A stretch of 64,000 nucleotides of DNA from Paraliobacillus quinghaiensis (GCF_003426025.1 NZ_QJSH01000006.1:1-64000); one strand, 5' to 3'; counted from the stretch's first letter, positions 41,761 through 51,349 are shown. Translations and numbers: made by a program. Notes: generated from the sequence alone by a model not told the origin.

Positions 41761-43305
41761 ATGGTTACATTTTCAGATCTCTATAGTAGTTTAAAGTCAT
41801 ATCAACCGACATTGATTTTATCGAATAAGGACACTAATATTGAAGATTTCACGTATTTAACTGCATTAAAAGATATTGATAATAAGTATGTGTATATTTC
41901 AGATGTCAGCGCATTGGAGAATCAAATAGAAAAACTTATTGATACCACCCTTATAGTTATTATTGAGGAACCACTAAATACTGAGTTGATCCAAATATTA
42001 GATAATAATTCATGTAATGTTATAACTTGTGAGAAAGTTAATTCACCAATAGAATTGTTTGATACGGTAAGGAATATCTTCAATCAAGAAGTAGATTATT
42101 TGCAACAGGTAAAGAAATTATACGATTATGTTATTACACAAAGTAGCTTACAAGAAGTTCTAACGTTCGCCGAAGAGTTGCTAGGGAATCCTGTGTTAAT
42201 TATTGATGAGAGCTTTAAAATTATCGACTATTCAAAACAAATTCCGATTATTGATCATATATGGAAAGTCAATTCTGAGAAGGGATATTGTTCTTATGAA
42301 TTTATAAAAGAAGTAACGAAATATAAGGCTATTCAAGAAGCTCCACTTTCTGAAGAGCCGTTTTGTGTAACTTGTAAACAAAGTAATAATAATAAAATAG
42401 TTAGTAAGATATTCATTGGTAAGAAATTGCGTGGGTATATTGTTGTTTTGGAATGCAATCGAAAAGTACCTAAGCATCAGATTAAAATAATCCCTGAAAT
42501 CAGTAAGGTCATTGGGCATTATTTAACACATCAGCTCACTTCTTATCTTAATTTGGAAGAAAAGCTTATTATTGATTTAATTGAAAAAAAGATAGATTTA
42601 AAAAATGAATTAGAAGAGAGAAAAAAAGCATGTGGTAATGCATTTAGTAAGGATAATTATCTCTTAGCTATAAAAGCAAAGGAATCTAATATAAGCAAAA
42701 AATATAATTCTAAGATCCAGTTGCAATTAGCAAAACTCTTTCCGCAGAGTAAGCAATTTATTTATAAAAACTATATAGTAGTTCTTATATCTTTTCGCGA
42801 TGCAATACATTTTGATACATCTAATCGTGAGCAATTAACACTAGCATTAGAAAAAGATGAATTAATTGGGATAATAAGTGATCACTTTAAGGAGATAAAA
42901 AGTATAGGTGTTATATTCGATTATTTAGTCAGTAGTTTAGAAATAGGGGAAATTATTTATAAGGATAAACACTATCTCGAATCTTCTGAGATGAAGTTCT
43001 TTAATCTTTTAAGGAAAATGGATTCAAAAGAGGATCTTCTTAGCTGTTGTCATCCAGCAATTATAACGATCTATGAATATGATCAGAAGCACCACACTGA
43101 TTATTATCATACTTTGTTTGTTTACCTATTGAACAACCAAAATATTCATGATGCCGCTGAATCCTTATATATTCATAGAAATACAATGAAGAATAGATTA
43201 AAAAAAATTAATAAATTAGTAAATATAGATTTATTAAAGGGTGAAGTTTCTTTTCAATTATTTTACTCTTATAAAATATTAACCTACATACACTGCTTAA
43301 ATTAA
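41761..43305 (+). CDS. PucR-family transcriptional regulator
   Basis: The 514-residue protein has the PucR/CdaR-type C-terminal helix-turn-helix: NNQNIHDAAESLYIHRNTMKNRLKKINKL (about 455-485). The N-terminal two thirds hold a sensor-like region with a VLIIDESFKIIDYSK segment and a GGDEF-like degenerate middle domain typical of the family. Such regulators usually control divergent catabolic genes in response to a substrate. The enoate reductase-SDR unit on the other strand, 195 bp away, is the obvious target. The start ATG follows TAGGAGGAAG. Confidence 0.8.
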   Translation: MVTFSDLYSSLKSYQPTLILSNKDTNIEDFTYLTALKDIDNKYVYISDVSALENQIEKLIDTTLIVIIEEPLNTELIQILDNNSCNVITCEKVNSPIELFDTVRNIFNQEVDYLQQVKKLYDYVITQSSLQEVLTFAEELLGNPVLIIDESFKIIDYSKQIPIIDHIWKVNSEKGYCSYEFIKEVTKYKAIQEAPLSEEPFCVTCKQSNNNKIVSKIFIGKKLRGYIVVLECNRKVPKHQIKIIPEISKVIGHYLTHQLTSYLNLEEKLIIDLIEKKIDLKNELEERKKACGNAFSKDNYLLAIKAKESNISKKYNSKIQLQLAKLFPQSKQFIYKNYIVVLISFRDAIHFDTSNREQLTLALEKDELIGIISDHFKEIKSIGVIFDYLVSSLEIGEIIYKDKHYLESSEMKFFNLLRKMDSKEDLLSCCHPAIITIYEYDQKHHTDYYHTLFVYLLNNQNIHDAAESLYIHRNTMKNRLKKINKLVNIDLLKGEVSFQLFYSYKILTYIHCLN

Positions 43306-43338
43306 ATGATTAAACTAAATTAACAATACAAATCTAAT

Positions 43339-43373
43339 CTTGTTTTCACCTATTGGTGGAGACAAGTTTTTTT
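43339..43373 (+). terminator. intrinsic terminator after the PucR-type gene
   Basis: A 12-bp stem (CTTGTTTTCACC, 43339-43350, with GGTGGAGACAAG, 43355-43366, including G-T pairs) is followed by seven T. Confidence 0.85.
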
Positions 43374-43445
43374 GAATTGACGCCCTATTAATGCGGTATC
43401 AGTATATAACTTATTTCAATGTACTTTAATAGTAGATTGTTCATT

Positions 43446-43541
43446 TTGACAGATAATTAATTCTGTCCGTTTACGATAAAGCGCTTTCATTGTAACGTAA
43501 TTAATGAGCATACTATATAGAATGATATAGCGTCATTCTAA
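43446..43541 (+). promoter_or_regulatory. dha control region: conserved box, cre site and dyad
   Basis: A TTGACA (43446) is followed by TTCTGTCCGTTTAC and the cre-like ATAAAGCGCTTTCA (43476-43489, reverse complement TGAAAGCGCTTTAT, 12 of 14 matches to the CcpA consensus). The block TTCTGTCCGT...CGCTTTCATT.TAACGT recurs at 51035-51072 upstream of dhaS-dhaQ. A second dyad, TAGAATGA (43519-43526) with TCATTCTA (43534-43541), lies just before the gldA start. Likely control is CcpA repression with DhaS/DhaQ activation. Confidence 0.6.
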
Positions 43542-43565
43542 AAACATTTACTTGGAGGAATTCTC

Positions 43566-44672
43566 ATGGATAAACTATTTATTAGCCCGGGTCGTTATGT
43601 ACAAGGAAAAGATTTATTAACACATTGTAGTCAGTACATGGAACATTTAGGTGAAAAATTTCTTGTGTTAGCTGATGAAACAGTACAAAAAATATGTGCA
43701 GATGAGTTAGTAGAACATTTAAGTGATTCATTTGAAGTTGAACAAGTTACTTTTAATGGTGAATGTTCAATGAATGAAATAAATCGGGTAAGTGAAATTG
43801 GGAAGGAAAAAGGTGTTGACGTTATTGTTGGTGTTGGTGGTGGAAAAGCCTTAGATGCAGCAAAAGCAGTTGCTGATCGTTTATCAAGTCCAATTGTTAT
43901 CTTTCCTACACTCGCATCTGCTGATGCACCTACTTCTGGTTTATCTGTTGTGTACACTGAGGATGGTGCATTTGAGCAATACCTATTTTATAAGAAAAAT
44001 CCAGATCTAGTGTTAATGGATACTAGAATTATCTCTAAAGCACCTAGTCGTATGCTTGCTTCGGGTATATCTGATGCTCTGGCAACCCTAATCGAAGCGC
44101 GTGCTGCTAAACAGGGAAATGGAAATACAATGGGTGGTGGTAAGGCAACAATTACCGGCCTTGCAATTGCTGAAGAATGTGAAAGAACGTTATTTAAATA
44201 TGGTTTACAAGCATATGCTGCCAACAAAGAGAAAGTGGTAACGCCAGCATTGGAAGCAATTGTTGAAGCAAATACATTACTTAGTGGGCTTGGTTTTGAA
44301 GATGGTGGTTTAGCCGCTGCTCATGCTATTCATAATGGTTTCACCGCAATTTCAGGTGATATACACCACTTGACACACGGAGAAAAAGTTGCCTATGGAA
44401 CAATGACACAGCTTGTACTTGAAAATCGTCCATTGGATGAACTTGAACGTTATATTGAATTTTATCTGCAATTAGATTTACCTATTACACTAGAAGGAAT
44501 TCACTTAGATAAAGCGTCAGATGAAGATTTATATAAAATTGGTGAACTAGCAACTGCGCCAACAGAGACAATGGTTAACATGCCATTTGATGTAACAGCA
44601 GACGATGTGGTTCAGGCAATAAAGGCAGTTGATATTTATGTGAGAGACTATAAAGCAAGACACAAGATATAA
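43566..44672 (+). CDS. gldA: glycerol dehydrogenase
   Basis: GldA oxidises glycerol to dihydroxyacetone with NAD+ and zinc. The 368-residue protein is an iron-type alcohol dehydrogenase with the NAD loop [18 protein letters not shown] (about 93-110), [11 protein letters not shown], and zinc ligands in [12 protein letters not shown] (Asp), AAHAIHNGF (His) and [11 protein letters not shown] (His). It matches GldA over its full length. It is the first gene of gldA-dhaK-dhaL-dhaM, a pathway that makes dihydroxyacetone and then phosphorylates it. ATG 43566 follows TTGGAGGA. Confidence 0.95.
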   Translation: MDKLFISPGRYVQGKDLLTHCSQYMEHLGEKFLVLADETVQKICADELVEHLSDSFEVEQVTFNGECSMNEINRVSEIGKEKGVDVIVGVGGGKALDAAKAVADRLSSPIVIFPTLASADAPTSGLSVVYTEDGAFEQYLFYKKNPDLVLMDTRIISKAPSRMLASGISDALATLIEARAAKQGNGNTMGGGKATITGLAIAEECERTLFKYGLQAYAANKEKVVTPALEAIVEANTLLSGLGFEDGGLAAAHAIHNGFTAISGDIHHLTHGEKVAYGTMTQLVLENRPLDELERYIEFYLQLDLPITLEGIHLDKASDEDLYKIGELATAPTETMVNMPFDVTADDVVQAIKAVDIYVRDYKARHKI

Positions 44673-44693
44673 CTCTACAACTAACAACTAATG

Positions 44694-44735
44694 GACTGCA
44701 AGAAGTTCGAATATGTAATTAGAATTCTTGCAGTC
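44694..44735 (+). terminator. hairpin between gldA and dhaK (attenuator or processing site)
   Basis: GACTGCAAGAA (44694-44704) pairs perfectly with TTCTTGCAGTC (44725-44735) and is followed by only three T. It may partly terminate the transcript or protect the upstream message, setting the ratio of GldA to kinase. Confidence 0.6.
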
Positions 44736-44766
44736 TTTCCAATTAATTAGAGAAGGAGAAAAAGTG

Positions 44767-45759
44767 ATGAAAAAGATCATAAATGACACAAAAAATATCC
44801 TTGATGAGATGTTGAATGGTTTTGTTTACACAAATAAGGATATCGTTAATCGAATAGATGATACTGGTGTTATCTATCGAAATTTTGAAGATGAAGGAAA
44901 AGTTGCTTTAGTAAGTGGTGGTGGAAGTGGCCATGAACCAAGTCATGCAGGTTTTGTTGGAAAGGGTATGCTTTCAGCTGCTGTTTGTGGGGAAGTTTTT
45001 ACTTCACCAACGCCTGATCAAATTGTTGAGGCAATAAGGAAAGCTGATCAAGGAGCTGGTGTATTACTTATTGTTAAGAATTATTCAGGTGACATAATGA
45101 ACTTTGAGATGGCACAAGAAATAGCTGAAATGGAAGATATTAAAGTTGAGACTGTAGTAGTCGACGATGATATATCGGTTGAAGATAGCAGTTCTACTGC
45201 AGGGAAACGGGGTGTTGCAGGCGCTGTTTTCGTTCATAAGATATTGGGTGCTGCTGCTGAAAAGGGAGCATCCCTTGATGAATTGAAAAAAATTGGAGAT
45301 GAGCTAGTTGATCATATTAATACAATTGGTGTAGCTATTACACCTGCTACTGTACCAGCTGTTGGAAGTCCAGGGTTTGATTTGAAAGCAGATGAAATGG
45401 AATATGGTGTTGGAATACATGGCGAAAGGGGGTATCGTAGGGAAAACCTCAAACCATCCAAAGATATTGCTTATGAGTTAGTAATGCAGCTGAAGAAGGT
45501 GTTCAAATTTGAAAAAGGTGATCGTTACGGTGTTTTGGTAAATGGTCTTGGTGCTACCCCGTTAATGGAACAATATATCTTTATGAATGATGTAAAGAAT
45601 ATTTTGGAAGAAGAAGAATTGGTTATCGATTTTAAAAAAGTAGATGCACTAATGACTTCAATTGATATGGCTGGTGTATCACTAACGTTAATAAAACTAG
45701 TTGATGAAAACTGGTCAGATTACCTAAATTATCCTGTCAACACAGTAGCCTGGAAGTGA
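44767..45759 (+). CDS. dhaK: dihydroxyacetone kinase subunit DhaK
   Basis: DhaK binds dihydroxyacetone covalently and receives phosphate from DhaL. The protein shows GGGSGHEPSHAGFVG (substrate loop), KNYSGDIMNFEMA (Asp near 109) and GVGIHGERGYRRE with the hemiaminal-forming His 218. ATG 44767 follows AAGGAG with good spacing; the longer in-frame ATG at 44728 lies inside the gldA-dhaK hairpin and is unlikely. The length of 330 residues is normal. dhaL follows 16 bp downstream. Confidence 0.95.
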   Translation: MKKIINDTKNILDEMLNGFVYTNKDIVNRIDDTGVIYRNFEDEGKVALVSGGGSGHEPSHAGFVGKGMLSAAVCGEVFTSPTPDQIVEAIRKADQGAGVLLIVKNYSGDIMNFEMAQEIAEMEDIKVETVVVDDDISVEDSSSTAGKRGVAGAVFVHKILGAAAEKGASLDELKKIGDELVDHINTIGVAITPATVPAVGSPGFDLKADEMEYGVGIHGERGYRRENLKPSKDIAYELVMQLKKVFKFEKGDRYGVLVNGLGATPLMEQYIFMNDVKNILEEEELVIDFKKVDALMTSIDMAGVSLTLIKLVDENWSDYLNYPVNTVAWK

Positions 45760-45775
45760 AAGGAGCAATTCATCC

Positions 45776-46366
45776 ATGTTAACACACATTAAAACAATTA
45801 AATGGTTGACTACATTTGCCGAAAAAATTAATGAACAGCAAGGTTATTTGAATGAACTTGATAATGCAATTGGTGATGGGGATCATGGTTCAAATATGGT
45901 ACGTGGAACAGAAGCTATGAAAGAAAGTCTAAATGAAGGCGATTATTCAAGTGTAGAAGAAGTCTTCAAGGCCGCTTCCATGTCTTTGCTAAGTAAGATT
46001 GGAGGAGCTTCTGGACCTCTTTATGGAACTGCATTTATTTCTATGGCTAAACAAGCAAGTCAAGATAATCAGGATGTCATTGCTGTTTTAAAAGCTGGAC
46101 TGGAAGGTATCAAAAAACGTGGTAAAGCTCAGTTAGGTGAAAAAACGATGCTGGACTTTTGGGAACCTGCTATTGAAATGTTAGAACAAAAGAATCTAAC
46201 ATATGAAAAAATAAGGGATATTGTTGAACAAACAAAAGATATAAAGGCAACAAAAGGACGTGCATCGTACCTTGGTGACCACTCTATTGGGCACATTGAT
46301 CCTGGTTCCGCATCAAGTGCTTGTCTCTTTGAGGCTTTATTAGAAGGAGATATAATCGATGAGTAA
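45776..46366 (+). CDS. dhaL: dihydroxyacetone kinase subunit DhaL
   Basis: DhaL carries ADP/ATP and is rephosphorylated by DhaM in the PTS-dependent system. The 196-residue protein has the ADP-Mg site DNAIGDGDHGSNM (about 26-38) and GGASGPLYGTAF, and ends in the family tail DHSIGHIDPGSASS. The stop overlaps the start of dhaM by eight bases. GAGCAATTC precedes ATG 45776. Confidence 0.95.
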   Translation: MLTHIKTIKWLTTFAEKINEQQGYLNELDNAIGDGDHGSNMVRGTEAMKESLNEGDYSSVEEVFKAASMSLLSKIGGASGPLYGTAFISMAKQASQDNQDVIAVLKAGLEGIKKRGKAQLGEKTMLDFWEPAIEMLEQKNLTYEKIRDIVEQTKDIKATKGRASYLGDHSIGHIDPGSASSACLFEALLEGDIIDE

Positions 46367-46736
46367 TAAAGCTTATGGTATTGTCATAGTTTCTCATATA
46401 GATAGTTTAGTAGAAGGTTTGGTGAAGTTATTAAGAGAAGCAGCTACAGAGGTTTCTATAACATACGCTGGTGGAACAAATGAAGGAGAAGTTGGAACAA
46501 GTTTTGAAAAGATTAACCAAGCAATCTTAGAGAATGAAGCAGACGAGATTTTTGCCTTTTATGATTTAGGTAGTGCGAAAATGAATTTAGAAATGGTAAT
46601 AGAAATGACAGATAAAAAGATTCATCTAATGGATACTGCTATGGTTGAAGGTGCGTATACAGCAGCTGCACTTACACAGACTGGTATGTCACTTGAGGAA
46701 ATCATGGATCAACTTAATCCATTGCTTATAAAGTGA
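46359..46736 (+). CDS. dhaM: PTS-dependent phosphotransfer subunit DhaM
   Basis: DhaM passes phosphate from HPr of the phosphotransferase system to DhaL-bound ADP. The 125-residue protein is an EIIA-mannose-like domain with the phosphorylated His near the start (IVSHIDSLVEGL, about residue 13), YAGGTNEGEVGTS and FYDLGSAKMNLEM. It is the short single-domain form found in Firmicutes. It ends the gldA-dhaKLM unit. No good terminator is visible in the 186 bp after it. Confidence 0.95.
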   Translation: MSNKAYGIVIVSHIDSLVEGLVKLLREAATEVSITYAGGTNEGEVGTSFEKINQAILENEADEIFAFYDLGSAKMNLEMVIEMTDKKIHLMDTAMVEGAYTAAALTQTGMSLEEIMDQLNPLLIK

Positions 46737-46922
46737 ACCTTCAATCAGTGGGGGTTTTACGGACGATTACACCGGGATAAAATAGTCAAAGTAAATGAAG
46801 GTCATCAAATTTTGTAACTAATTACTGCTAAGCCATTCCTTTTACAAAGCTTTTAGCAATCTATCTTATCAAGTAAAAAAGATATGCAACAGAATGACAT
46901 CTGATTAAAAAAACGGAGGTTG

Positions 46923-48941
46923 ATGAACTTGAAAAAACGGACATTATTGTTATTAATTACATCATTATTGCTGATTTTTGTAGGTAGTTTTATTGCTTCT
47001 ATAAGCAATAGTTCAGGTGGAGATGTTGATGTATCGCGGGTAAGTTTTGAAACAAAAAATGGTGAACTCTCTGGGTTGTTATACTTACCAGATGGAGCAG
47101 AAGATGAGCCGCGTCCAACTATTGTTACGACACACGGTTACCTGAATTCTGCTGAAATGCAGGCACCACAAGCGATAGAAATGTCTAAAAGAGGCTATGT
47201 CGTGTTAGCTCTTGATCAATACGATCATGGTCACTCGGTAGGAACAATGGATAAATCTATACCATTCTTCTCTTTCTGGCCAAATTCAATCTATGATGCA
47301 GTTAATTATATGTATGAACAAGATTTTGTTTTAAAAGATGAAGAAGGTAATGGAGTTATCGCTGTTTCAGGTCACTCAATGGGAGGGTTTTCTACCACTC
47401 ATGCTGTGATTTTAGATGAAATGTTCTATGAAGAAGCAGGTATTAGAAAGATTAATAGTTCCCTAACTATGGGGTCTGACTTCCAATGGGTTTATGCATT
47501 AGGATATGAAATTGGTGATATAACTAATGCTTATGGACCTAGAACAGCTGGTAAAATTGCAGCAACTTATGATGAATTTTTCTTTGATCCGCAAGCTACA
47601 GCCCAAGGGAAAACAGTTGTAGAAAAAAACTATATTTCAACAGATGAAGCACAAGCATTTTTAGGAAACCCTGATAATCCAGAGGTTGGTGAATTTTACG
47701 AAGTTGATGGCGGAGAAAGAATTATTTATCAACCAGAAGAAACGCACCCGTGGAACCATGTTTCTATGACGACAACTGACCACTTAATTGGCTTTTATGA
47801 TGAAGCGTTTGCTGATTATTCTGGTGTGGTAGATACAGGGGATTCGAGTCAATCTTGGATGTACAAAGAATGGTTTTCATTTATTGCTTTAATTGGATTC
47901 TTCCTACTCTTTGTACCAATTATTAAATTGTTAGTTAAAGTTCCGTTCCTGTCAAATACAATTGTAGAAAAGCCAGATGCATTGCCAGTTCCAAAAACAT
48001 ATAGTGAGAAGACATCAAACTTGATCATGATTTTATTTGGTGCTTTCTTCCCAGCCCTTTTATTCCCAGCATTCTATAGCGGTGATGAGAGTGGTATAAT
48101 GATTGTGACTCAAATAATCTTTATCATTATCCTGACAAGTTTAATTACGTTAATTGTATCTTATGTCAAAAATAAAGATGCGGATATCAAAAAAGTTTCA
48201 CTTTCCTTATTTATAATTAGCATCGTTCAACTTTTGATTATCAGAAATCAAAGTACTTTAATAGAAGTTAGTGAATTTTTCGGTGCGCCAACTGGTAATA
48301 CAATCGCATACTGGGCAGTTAATGTAGCTATCATTACACTAATGGTATTAGTAGGTAGTTATTATGTTTCACAAAAACCAAAAGGCGCTAGTATAGATAA
48401 CTATGGATTAAAAATCAATCTTAAATCTGTTTGCGCTTCCTTAGCTGTTGCTGTTCTTTCAATTGTCGTTGGCTATATGATGCTATTTATCGTTGATGCA
48501 ATATTTAAAACTGACTTTAGATTATGGACACTGGCTGTTAAAACATTTGAAATGCATCATGTTGTTGCACTATTGCAATATGCGCCATTGTTCTTTGTTT
48601 TCTATTTCGTCGTGGGCTTATCGATCAATATGAATACAGCGGATGAACGTTTTGAAGGTATTAAAGGCTACTTAGTTTCTATCTTCATGTTCGCAGGTGG
48701 GTTAATATTCTATCTAGCTTACCAGTATGGCTCGTTATTTGTAACAGGTGAAGCGGCATTCCCATCTGAAACACTTTCATCGATTATTGTTATCGGATTG
48801 GTACCTGTTCTTATCATTGCAGCTATTTTTAATCGATACTTCTATATATTAACAGGGAATATCTATCTTGGAGCATTTCTAAATACGCTACTGATGACGT
48901 TAATATTATTAGCTAACACAGCATTGTACGCAACTTTATAA
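46923..48941 (+). CDS. alpha/beta hydrolase fused to a multi-helix membrane domain
   Basis: The 672-residue protein starts with a membrane helix (about 6-27). An extracellular alpha/beta hydrolase domain (about 35-300) follows, with THGYLNSAEMQ (oxyanion region) and the nucleophile elbow VSGHSMGG (Ser near 152). From about 315 to the end are roughly ten membrane helices. The hydrolase part resembles acetylxylan esterase/dienelactone-hydrolase-like enzymes. The fused membrane region is not one I recognise. Substrate unknown; a secreted or lipid ester is plausible. ATG 46923 or TTG 46929 may be the start behind GGAGGT. It is not obviously linked to the dha genes. Confidence 0.75.
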   Translation: MNLKKRTLLLLITSLLLIFVGSFIASISNSSGGDVDVSRVSFETKNGELSGLLYLPDGAEDEPRPTIVTTHGYLNSAEMQAPQAIEMSKRGYVVLALDQYDHGHSVGTMDKSIPFFSFWPNSIYDAVNYMYEQDFVLKDEEGNGVIAVSGHSMGGFSTTHAVILDEMFYEEAGIRKINSSLTMGSDFQWVYALGYEIGDITNAYGPRTAGKIAATYDEFFFDPQATAQGKTVVEKNYISTDEAQAFLGNPDNPEVGEFYEVDGGERIIYQPEETHPWNHVSMTTTDHLIGFYDEAFADYSGVVDTGDSSQSWMYKEWFSFIALIGFFLLFVPIIKLLVKVPFLSNTIVEKPDALPVPKTYSEKTSNLIMILFGAFFPALLFPAFYSGDESGIMIVTQIIFIIILTSLITLIVSYVKNKDADIKKVSLSLFIISIVQLLIIRNQSTLIEVSEFFGAPTGNTIAYWAVNVAIITLMVLVGSYYVSQKPKGASIDNYGLKINLKSVCASLAVAVLSIVVGYMMLFIVDAIFKTDFRLWTLAVKTFEMHHVVALLQYAPLFFVFYFVVGLSINMNTADERFEGIKGYLVSIFMFAGGLIFYLAYQYGSLFVTGEAAFPSETLSSIIVIGLVPVLIIAAIFNRYFYILTGNIYLGAFLNTLLMTLILLANTALYATL

Positions 48942-48990
48942 TCGTTTATCTAATGATATTTAAAAAATAAACAGAGCGATTGAAAATAAT

Positions 48991-49066
48991 AAAATGACGT
49001 TGGTGAGTAAACTTGATGTGTTCCTTCTAAAAGGAGCTGATCAAAACTCGCTGACGTCATTTTTTT
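48991..49066 (+). terminator. long hairpin after the hydrolase gene
   Basis: AAAATGACGT (48991-49000) pairs with ACGTCATTTT (49054-49063), with a further T-run, so it works as a terminator. Its loop is unusually long (53 bases) and contains a smaller CCTTCTAAAAGG hairpin, which suggests a structured RNA or a small inverted-repeat element. Confidence 0.6.
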
Positions 49067-49261
49067 GTAAAATATAAGAAAAGAGTAAGTGTTCCTGTAG
49101 AATTAAAGTCAATAAAAACCAATCCAGGAACGGAACTCGCTTGTATATGTCAAATGATATAAGGATAGGCATATGAACATTGCAAATTTATCGATCATAA
49201 GAACCGAATCCTATTACACTTCAATTTAAAAGTTTTAGAAACAAAATAATCAATTCAAAAT

Positions 49262-49304
49262 AAATCACGCTCCAAAGCAGATTAACTACTTTGGAGCGTG
49301 ATTT
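49262..49304. terminator. bidirectional terminator between convergent genes
   Basis: A 16-bp perfect stem (AAATCACGCTCCAAAG with CTTTGGAGCGTGATTT, loop of 11) stands between the hydrolase gene and the leftward dhaQ gene. The stretch 49067-49261 shows nothing else. Confidence 0.85.
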
Positions 49305-49372
49305 TCATAAATTTCAAGTTAATTATAACTTTTTCTTTACCGTCGTTTGTCAAAAAGCAAGTATTTAGCATA

Positions 49373-50365
49373 CTACCAACTAGATACAGTTACATCTGAT
49401 TTTAACCATTTTTCCCATTCTGGGTCTTCTATCTTTAATAAACTTATCGATATCCCTTTCATATCAATGGAAGTGAGATGTGTTCCGACTTTAACAAATC
49501 GAACATCTATGTTTTCAAGTTGCATTAAACGCCGAATGTCGTTTGCGAAAATGTATTGTTCCATTAATGGTGTGGCACCTAACCCATTAATCAATATGGC
49601 AAACTTATCCCCTTGTTTCCAACGATAAAGGCTTTTAAGCTTGTTAATTAACTCTATTGCTAATTTCTCAGAAGAACAGAATTCCTCTTTGCGATATCCT
49701 TTCTCTCCGTGAATCCCCACACCATAATAAACTTCATTATCGTTTAGCGTAAAGGAAGGTTCTGTTTGGTTTGGATTATTCGCAGGAGAAAGTGCAACCC
49801 CCAATGTATGCAAATTTTTAATAACTGAACTCCCAAGGTTTTTTAATTGTTGTAAAGAATAGCCTTCAGCTGCTGCAGCGCCCAAAATTTTATGAACAAG
49901 TATTGTTCCAGCTACACCTCGTTTTCTTTTACTATAAGAGACAGCATCTTCGACGGAAACATCGTCATTAACAATTACGTGATCAATAGAGCGCCCTTCT
50001 TCTTTTGCAAGAGATTCAGCACTTAAGAAGTTTTGTACATCTGCTTGAAAGTTCTTGATAATTAAAAGAACAGCTTGTTTTTTATCTGTTAAACGAATTG
50101 CAGCCAAAATCTGTTCAGGTGTTGGGGGAACGAAAATATTACCATTTATAGATATAGAAAGCATTCCCTCGCCAACGTATCCAAAATCGGCAGGTTCATG
50201 ACCGCTTCCGCCACCGCTTATGATTGCTACATTTTGCTGTGCAAGATCTTTTCGATAAATAATGTTATGTTTTGAGTTGTAACAAACTCTATCATTATTC
50301 TCAAATTGAAACCCTTGTAACATATCACGAATAATATGTTGAACATTGTTAGTAATTTTTTTCAT
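49373..50365 (-). CDS. dhaQ: DhaQ, DhaK-like coactivator
   Basis: DhaQ is a DhaK paralogue that binds dihydroxyacetone and switches on the activator DhaS (shown in Lactococcus). The 330-residue protein keeps GGGSGHEPADFGYVG and GVGIHGEKGYRKE with the substrate-binding His near 219, but diverges from the DhaK encoded at 44767 across its length. The gene overlaps the end of dhaS by 17 bases and is read with it. Pairing with dhaS, rather than with dhaL, is what marks it as DhaQ instead of a second kinase subunit. Confidence 0.85.
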   Translation of the reverse strand: MKKITNNVQHIIRDMLQGFQFENNDRVCYNSKHNIIYRKDLAQQNVAIISGGGSGHEPADFGYVGEGMLSISINGNIFVPPTPEQILAAIRLTDKKQAVLLIIKNFQADVQNFLSAESLAKEEGRSIDHVIVNDDVSVEDAVSYSKRKRGVAGTILVHKILGAAAAEGYSLQQLKNLGSSVIKNLHTLGVALSPANNPNQTEPSFTLNDNEVYYGVGIHGEKGYRKEEFCSSEKLAIELINKLKSLYRWKQGDKFAILINGLGATPLMEQYIFANDIRRLMQLENIDVRFVKVGTHLTSIDMKGISISLLKIEDPEWEKWLKSDVTVSSW

Positions 50366-50966
50366 ATTTTTTCTCCACCCTATTATTTGATGATTGTTGG
50401 AGTGAAAGTAATAACTGACCGTTAATCATATTTTTCATTAGGGATGACATGATAGATGGTTCAACATTACAATTATGTTCAATCCAGTCCTTAATTATTC
50501 CCACAAACCCATGACTGTAAAATGACGCAATTAAGTCCTTATCTTCATCAGAAACTACTATTTCACTTTCAATTAATAGTTCATTTATAATTTTAAAATA
50601 TAAGTTTTTTGTATGCTCAAATAGATATTGATTAAATGAATTTTGCTCATATACTTGAAATGCATTTCGGTAAAATCGTTGATTTTGATAAAAATACTCA
50701 AACAGTTGATTAAATATATTCTCCCATTTTTCATATTCAATAAAGTCTGTTATATTCTCTTTCGTTTCTTCTTTATAAATCCAGCCTAATAGTTCGTATT
50801 TATCTTTAAAATGATAGTAAAAAGTCTGCCTTCTCATTTCACAATGAATCATAATATCACGTACGGATATTTTAGTGAAAGATTCGTTCTCCATTAGCCT
50901 TTTAATTGAATTTGCAATTATTTTTTTTGTAATTAAAGAAGAGGTCATCCTAATCATCCTCATCAA
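50349..50966 (-). CDS. dhaS: DhaS, TetR-type activator of dha genes
   Basis: The 205-residue protein has the TetR N-terminal DNA-binding domain (KKIIANSIKRLMENESFTKISVRDIM, then RRQTFYYHFKDKYELLGWIYKEE). A C-terminal domain of the DhaS type (GFVGIIKDWIEHNCNVEPS) follows. In Lactococcus DhaS with DhaQ activates dhaKLM when dihydroxyacetone is present. Its own upstream region has the same conserved block as the gldA promoter (51035-51072), so it probably controls both. Confidence 0.85.
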   Translation of the reverse strand: MMRMIRMTSSLITKKIIANSIKRLMENESFTKISVRDIMIHCEMRRQTFYYHFKDKYELLGWIYKEETKENITDFIEYEKWENIFNQLFEYFYQNQRFYRNAFQVYEQNSFNQYLFEHTKNLYFKIINELLIESEIVVSDEDKDLIASFYSHGFVGIIKDWIEHNCNVEPSIMSSLMKNMINGQLLLSLQQSSNNRVEKKYEKNY

Positions 50967-51034
50967 AATATTAACTCTATGTTATCAAAGTATGCATAAA
51001 ATTGATACGTTATGTTGTTAGACATATATTTAGT

Positions 51035-51072
51035 TCTGTCCGTCTACTGTATAACGCTTTCATTTTAACGTT
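51035..51072. promoter_or_regulatory. second copy of the conserved dha box with cre-like site
   Basis: TTCTGTCCGTCTACTGTATAACGCTTTCATTTTAACG (from about 51035) aligns with 43461-43497. The cre-like part is GTATAACGCTTTCA (51049-51062). It lies between dhaS and a short rightward reading frame, with the orientation of the gldA copy, so it could drive the rightward frame, dhaS, or both. Confidence 0.6.
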
Positions 51073-51103
51073 TGGATGAAAAAACGAATCATATGGAGGT
51101 ATT

Positions 51104-51166
51104 ATGGAAGTGAAAAAATTAATAGGAACATGTGATGAGCATATTTTTGGTTATTCTAATGCATAA
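51104..51166 (+). CDS. 20-codon reading frame behind the dha box
   Basis: ATG 51104 stands behind a good ATGGAGGT site and encodes 20 residues (MEVKKLIGTCDEHIFGYSNA). The strong ribosome-binding site and the conserved dha box upstream suggest it is, or was, translated. It may be the stub of a lost dha-regulated gene or a small peptide. The remaining 51167-51349 is non-coding. Confidence 0.35.
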   Translation: MEVKKLIGTCDEHIFGYSNA

Positions 51167-51349
51167 TCTATGCACTTGTCGTGATTTTCGCTAAACTATC
51201 TCTTATAGTGAACGTTATGCCACTGAGTTATAATTATTAAATTTAACCTAGAAAGTAGTCTTAGCTTTCATACTATTAATTTTGGAAATTAAAAATCTAT
51301 AGCAACACTAGCTTCTGCAAGAAGTTAACTATGTGTATATTGTATAAAA

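Noticed and set aside
49373-50365. Second dihydroxyacetone kinase DhaK
   Set aside because: It has no dhaL or dhaM beside it and overlaps a TetR-type dhaS gene, which is the DhaQ arrangement.
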